NCBI RefSeq assembly: GCF_024298865.1
Contig: NZ_CP101161.1
Location: 703,227-767,226 of the forward strand
DNA: 64,000 nucleotides
From: Halorarius halobius
GTDB taxonomy: Archaea; Halobacteriota; Halobacteria; Halobacteriales; Haloarculaceae
Direction of reading: 5' to 3'
Within the stretch, counting starts at the first letter, position 1; each line of letters opens with the position of its first letter. A program made the translations under genes and the position numbers. The notes below the pieces were generated by a model, which saw nothing but the letters and a program-made list of their open reading frames with translations, was not told the DNA's origin and did not search any database. Positions 34,307 through 42,044 of the stretch are shown here, in pieces.

Positions 34307-35314
34307 CTACGAAGCGAACTGCAACTCTTCTGATTGATAGGAGTACGTCGAGATGCCTTCCGATTCGCAGTGATCGAGAAGGTTCGCAGGGTAGATATCG
34401 GAACTGTCGAGTTGACCCGAATATACAACGGAGACCTCATTTTCGGAGACACGGTCGACGACGATTGCGTCGTCCGGGTCATCGTGGGACGATTTGATGA
34501 CGCGATCACCAGGGACGAACGGATTCTCGGCAAACTCCAGATTCGTGTGCTTGTAGTCGTAGAGCTTGATCTCCTGGTCGTTACAGTACGACGTGTAGAG
34601 TGCAGGGTGAATATCGCGCCAGTCGCCGGGCCCGCCGTCGAGTGACGAAGGGAACGCAACCCGAACTGCCTCGCCGTCCATCTGCTGGCCGTACACGCCG
34701 ACCTCCTTCTCGGGAGGGAGAAGATCGACCACGACAGCGACCGAGGCGTCGTCGTCACCGGACTTGATAACCCGGTCGCCGGGTGAGAACGGGTTCTCCG
34801 GCTTCTGATTCATGAACGCGGTGTTCGGACCTAAATCCATTATCTCGTTCATCGGTCGGGCCGCGAGGTGGTCGAGCTTCTCCGGCTCCTCGCCGGAGTA
34901 TTGGTCCTGAGCAGACACCTTCGAGTGGAGCGTTTCGAGGCGTTCCCAACCGAGGAGAATCAGACTGTCTTCGTTGTCCCGGTGCCACACCATCACGACG
35001 ATCTCGTCGTCGGGGTCGTTGTCGAGGATGGTTTCGGGCAGGAACGCGGATACGTCGCGCGAAGTTTTCACGTCGACCTCGTAGCCGAACACCTCAAAAT
35101 CGTATGCAGAGAAGCTCTCGGGTTCACAGTACCGCATCGACTCCTCGTTCTTCCAGTCCCACATCTCGACAGGGAGGTATTCACGGCAGAACTGCTCGAA
35201 CGCGAGCTCACCGAGGTTGCCGATTCGCTTGATATCAACGTCGTCGGCTCCCTGCTTGACCGCTTGGTGGTGGGCTCGCTGTCGGTCGACCTCATCAGGG
35301 GTGTAGCGATACAC
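34307..35314 (-). CDS. Restriction-like nuclease protein with duplicated C-terminal domain
   Basis: The 335-residue product, read from GTG at 35314, has an N-terminal nuclease-like core: E36 in IGNLGELAFEQF, D72 in AYDFEVFGYEV and D81-V-K83, the PD-(D/E)XK pattern in a Holliday-resolvase/Mrr-like arrangement. Residues 174-262 and 264-334 are two copies of one domain, each beginning ENPFxPGDRVIKS and ending in an aromatic-rich strand like YDYKHTNLEFA, perhaps SH3- or Tudor-like. A longer reading to 35,536 would overlap the ATPase gene out of frame and was rejected. It follows the VP8-like ATPase on the same strand. Function is unknown; DNA cleavage is an inference. Confidence 0.72.
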   Translation of the reverse strand: MYRYTPDEVDRQRAHHQAVKQGADDVDIKRIGNLGELAFEQFCREYLPVEMWDWKNEESMRYCEPESFSAYDFEVFGYEVDVKTSRDVSAFLPETILDNDPDDEIVVMVWHRDNEDSLILLGWERLETLHSKVSAQDQYSGEEPEKLDHLAARPMNEIMDLGPNTAFMNQKPENPFSPGDRVIKSGDDDASVAVVVDLLPPEKEVGVYGQQMDGEAVRVAFPSSLDGGPGDWRDIHPALYTSYCNDQEIKLYDYKHTNLEFAENPFVPGDRVIKSSHDDPDDAIVVDRVSENEVSVVYSGQLDSSDIYPANLLDHCESEGISTYSYQSEELQFAS

Positions 35315-35378
35315 GACATCCAGATGAATTGATTGATAGATTAACTTTCTGCAGGATATATCGACGAGGGGACTCCGA

Positions 35379-36362
35379 TCAGTCCTCGGCTGGCCCCTGT
35401 CGACGCAGCTCGTCGAGGAGATCGGGCCAGTCGAGGTCGTCGCTGAACAGCTCCGGCTGGAGGTCCCACGACCACGGCGCGGCGTCGTCCGGGTCGTACC
35501 AAGCGGCCGTCGGTTCGAGGTTTTCGAGCGAGCCACCGAACCGCTGGTCGACGGGAAAATCCTCGTCGCGCGGCCAGTACGAGTAGAAGTCCGCTGTCTT
35601 CTGGTCGACCTTGTAGAACGGGAGCGTGGCGAGTGCCTTCGCCTCCGGGTGGACGTCTTTCCCAGTATGAGCGATGAGGCCGCACACGTCGACGCCGATC
35701 TTGGCGAACCGCTTGGCGAGCGGGGTCCACTGGGTTGCCACCTCGCGGCTGTTCGTCCGGGCGTCGAAGTGGGTCGACGCCTCGTCGATGACGACGAACT
35801 TCGGCGTCTCCCGATGTTCGAGGAGAGTGACGGCGAGGTCGTGGGCGGAGGTTACGAGTTCGTCCGTTTCGTCCCACTCGCGGACGTTCGAGACGACCAG
35901 GAGGTCGTCGCGGTCGAGCCGACGCAGCTCCACCAGCAGACTCATCGTGTTCGTCTTGCCCGTGTTCGGGTTGCCGGCCGCGAGGACAAACGCCGGGGCG
36001 TCGTGGTTGTCCATCGCGTCGAGCAGCTGCATCGGGAGCCGCAGGGCCGAGGCGTCGAGGTCCTGCTCGGTCACGCCGATGTAGTTGGCGACCGCGTGGC
36101 TGTCGCCGTCGAAGATACGCCGGGCGGCTTCTTCGGAGGCGAGCGTCGGGACGACCGCGCTCCCGAGCGCCGACTGCTGGAAGGAGAGCGGCACGTCGTC
36201 GGCGTCGAACTCGATGCCACTCATAAAAGCGAGGCTTGACATATCCTGCTCGTCCGCGACCATGCCGGTCACGTCGAGCAGGTGGTCGGCTCCCTCGATG
36301 CGGCCACGGGCCGCTTCGCGGAGCTTCGCCGCGGTCAGCAGATGCTCGTCGGTATCAGTCAT
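35379..36362 (-). CDS. VP8-like P-loop ATPase of pleolipovirus module
   Basis: The 327-residue product has a Walker A motif G130-NPNTGKT within VLAAGNPNTGKTNTM, Walker B KFVVIDEAST (residues 188-197) and a likely sensor region near AKIGVDVCGLIAHTGKD. Such an ATPase closes the conserved gene block of pleolipoviruses (VP8 in HRPV-1), with an unproven role in assembly or genome handling. The start MTDTDEH at 36362 overlaps the ORF7-like gene by eight bases. The N-terminal 110 residues are helical and acidic. Confidence 0.8.
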   Translation of the reverse strand: MTDTDEHLLTAAKLREAARGRIEGADHLLDVTGMVADEQDMSSLAFMSGIEFDADDVPLSFQQSALGSAVVPTLASEEAARRIFDGDSHAVANYIGVTEQDLDASALRLPMQLLDAMDNHDAPAFVLAAGNPNTGKTNTMSLLVELRRLDRDDLLVVSNVREWDETDELVTSAHDLAVTLLEHRETPKFVVIDEASTHFDARTNSREVATQWTPLAKRFAKIGVDVCGLIAHTGKDVHPEAKALATLPFYKVDQKTADFYSYWPRDEDFPVDQRFGGSLENLEPTAAWYDPDDAAPWSWDLQPELFSDDLDWPDLLDELRRQGPAED

Positions 36363-37221
36363 CGGCAGCTGTACCTCCGTCGGTGCCGGCGTCGTCGACG
36401 GTCGCGCGGGACGCGGCATGCGGGTCGAACTCGTCCTCGAGTCCGGGTACCTCCGAGGTAGGGCTGTTGTCCTCAGCGGCCTCCCGAATCTTCCGCTCGA
36501 TGCCGTACTCGTCGATCACCGCGTCGATCTCCTCGGTGAGGCCGTCGCCCTTGTCGGGGAGCGAGCCGCGTTCGAACGTCGAGACCAGCCGGAGGACGGC
36601 CTTCTTCGTCGCCCGGCGGAGGATGCCGTGGGCGTGCGTCTCGATGGCGAAGCCCTTCTTCGCGTCCTCTTCCAGCTGGCCGCGGCACTCCTTGACCGCT
36701 TCCAGGGCGCGGAGGAGATCGCGGTCGGAGTAGGTCCCGCGCCAGGTGCCGTCGACAGAGCGGTCGACGAGGTCGACGTTCTTCCCGACGGCGAGGTTCG
36801 GTGAGAGCCAGTCGAGCGAGCCGTCGGTCACCGTCCACTCGCGGAACTGCTGGATGGGAACGCGGTAGACGCCGCCCTTGCGAACGCGAGCGTCGAGGTC
36901 GACTATCCAGATGTAGGAGGGTTCCCACAGCATCGAGACGATGCGGCTGCCGATGGGCCGGCCGAACAGCGGGATGATGATGAGCGCCGCGAGGCCGATG
37001 ACGCGGAGATTCCGGGGGAGACCGACGCCGGTGAACGACGCGATCACGAACGCGAGGAGTCCGAGCCCGGAGAGAATCAGCAGGAAGTGCTGGGCGAGGA
37101 AGTGACCGATGCGGAACAGCGTCGTCCGGTCGGGCGTCGTACCGGTGTCCTGGGCCGTCTCGTCACGGTCGAGGTCACGCGAGGGGCCGCCGTACTCCTC
37201 GGTCGCGTCGTCGTCACTCAT
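36355..37221 (-). CDS. ORF7-like membrane protein of pleolipovirus module
   Basis: The 288-residue product has an acidic N-terminus, two membrane helices (FLLILSGLGLLAFVIASF near residue 50 and LRVIGLAALIIIPLFG near 75) and a cytosolic alpha/beta domain starting SYIWIVDLDARVRKGGVYRVPI. The position between ORF6-like and ATPase genes and the two-helix topology match ORF7 of pleolipoviruses. ATG 37221 was preferred to a GTG 12 bases upstream because it gives an eight-base overlap with the preceding zinc-ribbon gene. Confidence 0.77.
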   Translation of the reverse strand: MSDDDATEEYGGPSRDLDRDETAQDTGTTPDRTTLFRIGHFLAQHFLLILSGLGLLAFVIASFTGVGLPRNLRVIGLAALIIIPLFGRPIGSRIVSMLWEPSYIWIVDLDARVRKGGVYRVPIQQFREWTVTDGSLDWLSPNLAVGKNVDLVDRSVDGTWRGTYSDRDLLRALEAVKECRGQLEEDAKKGFAIETHAHGILRRATKKAVLRLVSTFERGSLPDKGDGLTEEIDAVIDEYGIERKIREAAEDNSPTSEVPGLEDEFDPHAASRATVDDAGTDGGTAADD

Positions 37222-37321
37222 GGGGGCACTCACCCATTGCTGCGAGCGTCAGCTCCGCTGGGGTGTCCAGGGCAGAGCCACAGAACGGGCAGGGAGGCCG
37301 TCCGGTGTCGGCGGTACTCAT
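37214..37321 (-). CDS. Mini zinc-ribbon protein, 35 residues
   Basis: On the minus strand an ATG at 37321 opens a 35-residue frame with PPCPFCGSA and, near the end, MGECPHE. The CxxC plus C-x-H could hold one zinc. It overlaps the ORF6-like stop by four bases and the ORF7-like start by eight, so it is fully embedded in the coupled structural operon. That placement supports it as a real gene despite its size. Function unknown. Confidence 0.6.
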   Translation of the reverse strand: MSTADTGRPPCPFCGSALDTPAELTLAAMGECPHE

Positions 37322-37893
37322 GCCAGCCGCTCACCCCGTTCGTTCGCGCCTGTCTTCGCCTTCACCGCCTCGTAGAGAACGGCCAGCGCGACACCGAGCG
37401 CGCCGCCGATGCCGGCGTCCCGTACGTCCGAGCCGTCGTAAGGTCCGGCGAGGAGGGAGCTTCCGGTGTCGGCTTCCAGCTGTGTGAAGGCTCCATTCGA
37501 CTGGGAGACGGGCGTCGAAATCCAGACGACGCCGCTGGAGATCGTCACCTGGACGGTGGAGACGCCGCGCGGTATCGGCTTCTTGATGATGGAGCCTTTC
37601 GAGACGCCTTCACCACCGGCTGACGACGTGAAGGTGAACGTGACGAGCCGGGGAACCTCGGATTCGAAGGTGACGAAGAACGTACTGGAGCCGGCGTGAT
37701 AGCGCCACTTTCGAATCTTGACGGCGGGGTCGCCGTAGAGGTCCGCCTCGTAGGTGACGTTCGACGCGGTGGGTGTGGGCGTCGGGGAGATCGTGTCGGT
37801 CGCGGTCATGGTCGAGGCGTTGCTACCGTTCTGGGCAGCGACCGTGCCGGTCGCGGCCAGGAGCAGCAACAGCGCCAACAGTAGACGTTTCAT
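37318..37893 (-). CDS. ORF6-like exported protein of pleolipovirus module
   Basis: The 191-residue product begins with a Sec signal peptide, MKRLLLALLLLLAATGTVAAQ, then a Ser/Thr-rich linker with NGS and NVT sequons. A beta-rich domain follows (YEADLYGDPAVKIRKWRYHAG...FFVTFESEVPRLVTF) and a C-terminal membrane segment, GIGGALGVALAVLYEAV. It lies where ORF6 lies in pleolipoviruses. It would be displayed on the virion or host surface, anchored by the C-terminal helix. The start is preceded by an odd tRNA-T-arm-like hairpin. Confidence 0.75.
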   Translation of the reverse strand: MKRLLLALLLLLAATGTVAAQNGSNASTMTATDTISPTPTPTASNVTYEADLYGDPAVKIRKWRYHAGSSTFFVTFESEVPRLVTFTFTSSAGGEGVSKGSIIKKPIPRGVSTVQVTISSGVVWISTPVSQSNGAFTQLEADTGSSLLAGPYDGSDVRDAGIGGALGVALAVLYEAVKAKTGANERGERLA

Positions 37894-37896
37894 GAA

Positions 37897-37939
37897 TGGA
37901 CCGGAGGGAATTGAACCCTCCTACAGGGGCCACCAGTCC
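37897..37939 (-). other. tRNA-like minihelix between viral genes
   Basis: Minus-strand GGACTG (37,939-37,934) can pair with CGGTCC (37,903-37,898), and GAGGG-TTCAATT-CCCTC forms a five-base T-arm with a standard seven-base TTCAATT loop; an A then follows. No D or anticodon arm is present. The element covers the stop of the 48-residue gene and the leader of the ORF6-like gene. Confidence 0.4.
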
Positions 37940-38067
37940 GGCTGGAACAGGGACGAGAGGAAATCGAGACCCATCCCGAGGAGGTCGATGCCGACGTACT
38001 GAGCAGCGGCGACGAGGCCAACCACGATCAGGAGCGTGGGGAGGCTCTTAACGAGGAGGCGAATCAT
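37921..38067 (-). CDS. Small membrane protein, 48 residues, downstream of the spike
   Basis: An ATG at 38067 (minus strand) opens MIRLLVKSLPTLLIVVGLV, followed by GMGLDFLSSLFQPDWWPL at the end: one membrane helix and an amphipathic tail rich in aromatics. It overlaps the spike stop by four bases. A small ORF in this position, between spike and ORF6, is also present in pleolipovirus genomes as far as I recall. Role unknown; a virion membrane component is possible. Confidence 0.65.
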   Translation of the reverse strand: MIRLLVKSLPTLLIVVGLVAAAQYVGIDLLGMGLDFLSSLFQPDWWPL

Positions 38068-39785
38068 CGGCCGCCTCGACGATCACCTCCGTCGTTCTGC
38101 TTTGCCCATGCAGCAAGACCGACGAGCGCGAGGACTCCGATGATGACCTTCGCACCGACTCCAGAATCGGAGTCAGAGCCACCGGAGGCTGCGCTGTTCG
38201 CTTCTTTGAGCTCCTCGCGGAGTTCGGCGAGCTTGTCGAGTTCCGCCTGAAGCGCCGAGGCGTTCCCCGTCGCGTAGGTGTACTGTTCGGTAGTGGTCTT
38301 GTTGAGGTCGTCCCCCGACACCGGGTTGGTGAGCCGCGTGACGGTGAAGTTGTCCTCCAGGGGGAGAACCTTCGAGCCGTTCGCCGTCTGAGCGGCCATG
38401 TAGAACGACCCGTTGTAGTTGACCGGATGGTAGGTGGTGCCGTTCTCGAAGGTGACGCTATCGTCGCCGGAGTAGAACACCTGGCCGTTGTAGGTCGACC
38501 CATTGTAGTCGACGGTGAACGAGGTGTTCAGGTCCGAGTGCCAACCGAGGGTCGCCATCTCGACCGCGAGGAAACTGTAATAGCCCGTCGAGTTGTACGA
38601 GGTCGAGGACCGGCCAGCAAGTTCGGCAGTGCCGAGCAGGTCAGAGGCGTTCAACTCGCCAGCCTCATACTTCTGATAGACTTCCTCGACGAACGGGCCA
38701 CCGTTAGCCCTGATTTGGAGACTTGGCTCCCAGAGCGAGTAGTAACTGACCTCAACATCGTATATATTCTGTTTCATGATGACGGTCTGGTGAGTCCCGT
38801 TGTAGACAAACCGGGGGTCAACGTTAGTGTCGAAGGAGTTAGGCAGGCTCGACGTATCGTTGTTGGTCGACGGGATGTACGCCGATGAGTTGTTGATAGA
38901 GTTGATGACGAGATTCGGGTCATTCCCGAAGGTTGGCGGCTCCCACATTGCGAGTCCATTAAGACTCCAGACCGGAACCCGTATGTCGGTGGTATAGCTC
39001 CAATCAGACCCGTTATTGTACTGGGTGAGGTTGACGGTAACGAACCCCTCAATATCCCTATCGGGATACGAGGGAGTGACAGTAGTGTTCTGCGGGTCGG
39101 CTTTGAACAGGTACTCCAGTACGGAGACCCGGTTTTGCCAGGCGGCGAGAGTGTGGATATAAGGCTTCTCGTAGTAGTCTACCACCGACTGATTGAACTG
39201 TTCCTTTGCGACCGAGACATTGGAGCCGTTGTTAAGGGCGTGAGCAGTAGCGAGCTTGCCCTCAGACCAAGCGACAGCGCGCCTGTCCTTGGCGAAGTTG
39301 TACTGTGAGCGGACGAACGTGTGGTTGGCCGACGCCGCTGTTTCGGCCATCGCCTGTAGGTCGGCAATATCGGACTTGTCGGCAGTGTGCGTACACTCGC
39401 CGCCGAGCGGCGAGTCAGTCGCCCCGAGCGAGTAGAGGAAAGATTGGATTGCGGTACCCGTAGTTGAGAACTCACAGGTCGTGGCGGCGACACCGGCCCC
39501 GGCGAACGTCGACGTGACCAGGAGGCCGGCGAGCGCGACGGAACCGACGCGCCGGCCGCGCGGGGAGTTGACCGCGCCGCCGATGCGGACGGTCTGGGCG
39601 CGGAGATCGACACGCCCCCGAACAGATAGGTAGACGCGGCCTGCGAAAGCGACTGCGCCACCGCCGACGAGCCCGAGCGCGATACCAGTGTCGCCAGCGG
39701 TGAATCGCCAGCCGGCGACGAGCAACGCGGCGACGAACGCGAAGGTGGTCAGGTGAGCGACGCGGCGGGTGATGTTCCGGGTCAT
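38064..39785 (-). CDS. VP4-like spike protein of pleolipovirus module
   Basis: The 573-residue product ends with a coiled-coil stretch (QAELDKLAELREELKEAN), a Gly/Ser/Asp linker and a membrane anchor VIIGVLALVGLAAWAKQ, the plan of the pleolipovirus spike that binds host cells and fuses membranes. The ectodomain has two cysteine-bearing segments, TTCEFSTTG and GGECTHTAD, and many N-x-S/T sequons, so heavy N-glycosylation is likely. Unusually, two hydrophobic segments (about residues 12-55) precede a Sec-like signal near residues 82-106 ending GAGVAA. The start is directly adjacent to the VP3-like stop. Confidence 0.85.
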   Translation of the reverse strand: MTRNITRRVAHLTTFAFVAALLVAGWRFTAGDTGIALGLVGGGAVAFAGRVYLSVRGRVDLRAQTVRIGGAVNSPRGRRVGSVALAGLLVTSTFAGAGVAATTCEFSTTGTAIQSFLYSLGATDSPLGGECTHTADKSDIADLQAMAETAASANHTFVRSQYNFAKDRRAVAWSEGKLATAHALNNGSNVSVAKEQFNQSVVDYYEKPYIHTLAAWQNRVSVLEYLFKADPQNTTVTPSYPDRDIEGFVTVNLTQYNNGSDWSYTTDIRVPVWSLNGLAMWEPPTFGNDPNLVINSINNSSAYIPSTNNDTSSLPNSFDTNVDPRFVYNGTHQTVIMKQNIYDVEVSYYSLWEPSLQIRANGGPFVEEVYQKYEAGELNASDLLGTAELAGRSSTSYNSTGYYSFLAVEMATLGWHSDLNTSFTVDYNGSTYNGQVFYSGDDSVTFENGTTYHPVNYNGSFYMAAQTANGSKVLPLEDNFTVTRLTNPVSGDDLNKTTTEQYTYATGNASALQAELDKLAELREELKEANSAASGGSDSDSGVGAKVIIGVLALVGLAAWAKQNDGGDRRGGR

Positions 39786-40184
39786 CTACCTGACCGCGAC
39801 ACCCCAGGAGACGACCGTGAGGAGGAAGGCCAGCTGCATCCCGAGCGGGTCACCGATGCTGACGATGATGTCGTGCAGCTCCGGGACGTACTCGTAGCCG
39901 AGGATGACAGCGGGGCCGGCCGCGATGAGGGCCTGCTCCCAGGTCTCGTAGTTCTCGAACCGCTTCGTCTCGCTGCTGGCGAAGGCCGCCGCGTACGCAC
40001 CGAGTGAGACCAGCAGGGAGTGGTCGGTCGTCAGCTGGTAGTCGATCCAGACGAGATCGACCGTCGAGATGCCTCCGAACTGGTACAGCGACGCGAGGAT
40101 GTACGCGACCGAGAGCATCGCGGGGAGACTGCGGATGTTCGCGTAGTCCCCGAGCAGTGAGTTGGCCCGCTGCTGGTAGGACAT
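39786..40184 (-). CDS. VP3-like internal membrane protein of pleolipovirus module
   Basis: The 132-residue product has four membrane segments: LPAMLSVAYILASLYQFGG, LLVSLGAYAAAFA, ALIAAGPAVILGYEY and GMQLAFLLTVVSWGVAV. This is the topology of VP3, the abundant inner membrane protein of pleolipovirus vesicles. It directly precedes the spike gene with no gap, and its start overlaps the preceding small gene by one base. Length is in the normal range for VP3. Confidence 0.83.
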   Translation of the reverse strand: MSYQQRANSLLGDYANIRSLPAMLSVAYILASLYQFGGISTVDLVWIDYQLTTDHSLLVSLGAYAAAFASSETKRFENYETWEQALIAAGPAVILGYEYVPELHDIIVSIGDPLGMQLAFLLTVVSWGVAVR

Positions 40185-40360
40185 CAGGCAGGCACCTCCT
40201 GGTCGCGGTCAGTCTCGTTCTTGTGGCGGTCGGCCACCTGCCGGACAGCGTGGGGAACGCTCGCGCGGAAGGCGATGTACTCCTCAGCGGTCGAGCGGAG
40301 TCGGTCGAGTTCCGCTTCCATCGCCTCGCGCCTGCGACGACACGCGGGGTCGTCGCACAT
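40184..40360 (-). CDS. Small charged helical protein, 58 residues
   Basis: An ATG at 40360 on the minus strand opens MCDDPACRRRREAMEAELDRL and continues as a single long helix to DRHKNETDRDQEVPA. It overlaps the upstream gene by one base at 40360 and the VP3-like gene by one base at 40184. The tight coupling makes it a credible virion or regulatory gene; the leading CDDPAC could bind metal. No family recognised. Confidence 0.62.
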   Translation of the reverse strand: MCDDPACRRRREAMEAELDRLRSTAEEYIAFRASVPHAVRQVADRHKNETDRDQEVPA

Positions 40361-40704
40361 CAGGAATCACCCGAAGGGAAGCGGAACGACCGGGGGTTGT
40401 ACGTCTGTTCCTCGCCGTCGTCGTTCGTGAAGGACTCCTCATCCTCGCTCTTGACGTACGCGACCTGCTGGCCCTCGATCAGCGCAGAGACGAGCTGCTG
40501 CCGGAGGGTGCTGTTCAGCCAGACGCCCTGGCCGTCGATCTCGATGACGCCGTAGTCGCCGGCCCACGGCTTGAACGCCGTGATGGTGCCGACGACGTGT
40601 TCGCCGGGTTGGAGTTCGATACTACCGCCGTTCGAGTCGCTGCCGTCGACCTCGGGTTCTTCGAACCCGTCGAGGTCGACCGGCTGGTCTTCTTTCGAAG
40701 CCAT
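40360..40704 (-). CDS. OB-fold-like viral protein upstream of VP3
   Basis: The 114-residue product, from MASKEDQPVD, has an acidic N-terminus and a beta-rich core: GEHVVGTITAFKPWAGDYGVIEIDGQGVWLN, then QQVAYVKSEDEESFT, resembling an OB fold that could bind single-stranded nucleic acid. It is the first gene of the structural operon. The promoter region upstream holds a perfect inverted repeat, TCTAGT-8-ACTAGA. Function is inferred only from fold resemblance. Confidence 0.65.
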   Translation of the reverse strand: MASKEDQPVDLDGFEEPEVDGSDSNGGSIELQPGEHVVGTITAFKPWAGDYGVIEIDGQGVWLNSTLRQQLVSALIEGQQVAYVKSEDEESFTNDDGEEQTYNPRSFRFPSGDS

Positions 40705-40952
40705 GCAAAAGGACAAAGAATCTAGTGAATAATGACTAGAACCCAAACCCGTACCCTTGGAGTAACTTAATAAGGAGGGATCAGGGCCGAGGGGTCAGAT
40801 GGTAGAATAGCGGGGGTTATCTGAATTGATGCCAACTGATACCGATAGACGGGAATAACTTCACCGATTTAACATATAAGCGAATAAGCTAAGATATAAG
40901 ACATTACAGTTTGACAGAATATAACAACCGTATATGAACGGTGCGTAAGTCC
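40705..40952. promoter_or_regulatory. Divergent AT-rich promoter region
   Basis: This 248-base region lies between the structural operon (minus) and the AT-rich deoxyribosyltransferase-like gene (plus). A TATA-like GAATATAAC at 40,917-40,925 would place the plus-strand transcript a few bases before the ATG at 40953. CTTATTAAG near 40,769 may serve the minus-strand operon. Confidence 0.45.
40721..40740. promoter_or_regulatory. Inverted repeat in the structural-operon promoter region
   Basis: TCTAGT and ACTAGA form a six-base perfect inverted repeat with an eight-base A/T-rich spacer, 17 bases upstream of the first structural-operon start. This placement suits a viral repressor or activator site. 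Confidence 0.45.
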
Positions 40953-42044
40953 ATGACTGATGAAAGAAATGCGTTCGTTATACTTCCATTTAATGAACAA
41001 TTTGAAGAGCTGTACAAAGATATAATTGAACCAGTTCTCGAAGAAGAAGGATATGAGGTGAACAAAGCTGATTCAATGGGTTCCCAAAGAAACATAATTG
41101 AAGATGTTATCAAGGGGATAGTAAATTCTGATTTGCTTATTGCTGATCTCACTAATTTAAACCCAAACGTATTCTATGAGCTCGGAATTGCGCATGGAAT
41201 CGGAGTTCCTACTGTATTAATAACACAAGATTTGGATGAATTACCCTTCGATCTATCTGCCTATCATACGATAGAATATTCAAGAGTGTATAATGAAATA
41301 GATGAACTCAAAGAAGAAATATCTGAGATTGGAGAAAACCACATGAATGGTTCTGTGTCATTTGGGAATCCGGTTTCTGACTTTACAGATATTGAGATAA
41401 AACAACCGCCAACAGAAGAAGAAGAAGAAACCACAGACCAAGTACAGGACGACGTAGAAGAAAATGAGGCCTCAGAACCGGAGATGGGGCTGTTTGATTA
41501 TGTGGCAGAAATAGACGATAGGCTTACTAGTTTAAATGATGGTATGAGTAATATTACAGATAGAACCTTTGAACTGAGATCTGAAATACTGTCGAAAACT
41601 TCTGAATTAGAGACTGCGGTAGACCAAAATGGGGGAGCCCACAAAGAAGCTAATAGGATAGCAAGACGTCTAGCAACGGATTTAAAGTCTTATTCCTCTG
41701 ATCTCGATGAGGAATTGGGACAGATAGATGAGGATTTAGATTTCATCATGTCGGCCCAGGAGAAATTCATAGAAGTTGCGGACCCATCTGATGACGAACA
41801 TGAAGAACTCCTCATAGATATGAGAAACGAATTTAAGGAATTTGTTGATGAGACAAATGAGGCTAGCCAGGGCATAACTGAAATAACGGACGATTTAAAT
41901 ACAATAAGAGGTATGAACAGAGATTTAGACCAAGGAATAAACCAAGTTACTTCAACACTTGATGAATTAGATAATACTCTGCAAAAAGGAATTGCTAAGG
42001 CCCAAAGACACATATCCCTAATTGAACAAAAATTAAACGGTTGA
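40953..42044 (+). CDS. AT-rich cargo gene: nucleoside deoxyribosyltransferase-like effector with coiled coil
   Basis: The 363-residue product is AT-rich and opposite in direction to the surrounding viral operons. Residues 5-92 form a Rossmann-like domain: AFVILPFNEQFEELY, then DLLIADLTNLNPNVFYELG with the catalytic-type E76, and GVPTVLITQD. This is the nucleoside 2-deoxyribosyltransferase/TIR-like pattern seen in several antiviral effectors. Residues 150-180 are an acidic linker, and residues 180-363 are long heptad-rich helices ending SLIEQKLNG. Such a sensor-like tail joined to a nucleotide- or NAD-cleaving head suggests an abortive-infection protein. That role is inferred. The ATG at 40953 was preferred to GTG at 40941. 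Confidence 0.78.
   Translation: MTDERNAFVILPFNEQFEELYKDIIEPVLEEEGYEVNKADSMGSQRNIIEDVIKGIVNSDLLIADLTNLNPNVFYELGIAHGIGVPTVLITQDLDELPFDLSAYHTIEYSRVYNEIDELKEEISEIGENHMNGSVSFGNPVSDFTDIEIKQPPTEEEEETTDQVQDDVEENEASEPEMGLFDYVAEIDDRLTSLNDGMSNITDRTFELRSEILSKTSELETAVDQNGGAHKEANRIARRLATDLKSYSSDLDEELGQIDEDLDFIMSAQEKFIEVADPSDDEHEELLIDMRNEFKEFVDETNEASQGITEITDDLNTIRGMNRDLDQGINQVTSTLDELDNTLQKGIAKAQRHISLIEQKLNG

Noticed and set aside
35315-35536. N-terminal extension of the nuclease-like gene at 34,307
   Set aside because: The extension reads the ATPase gene in another frame and is Ser/Thr/Arg-rich; a GTG at 35314 gives a natural start.
37897-37939. A complete tRNA gene inside the provirus
   Set aside because: Acceptor and T-arm pairing exist, but there is no room for D and anticodon arms, so it is not a functional tRNA.
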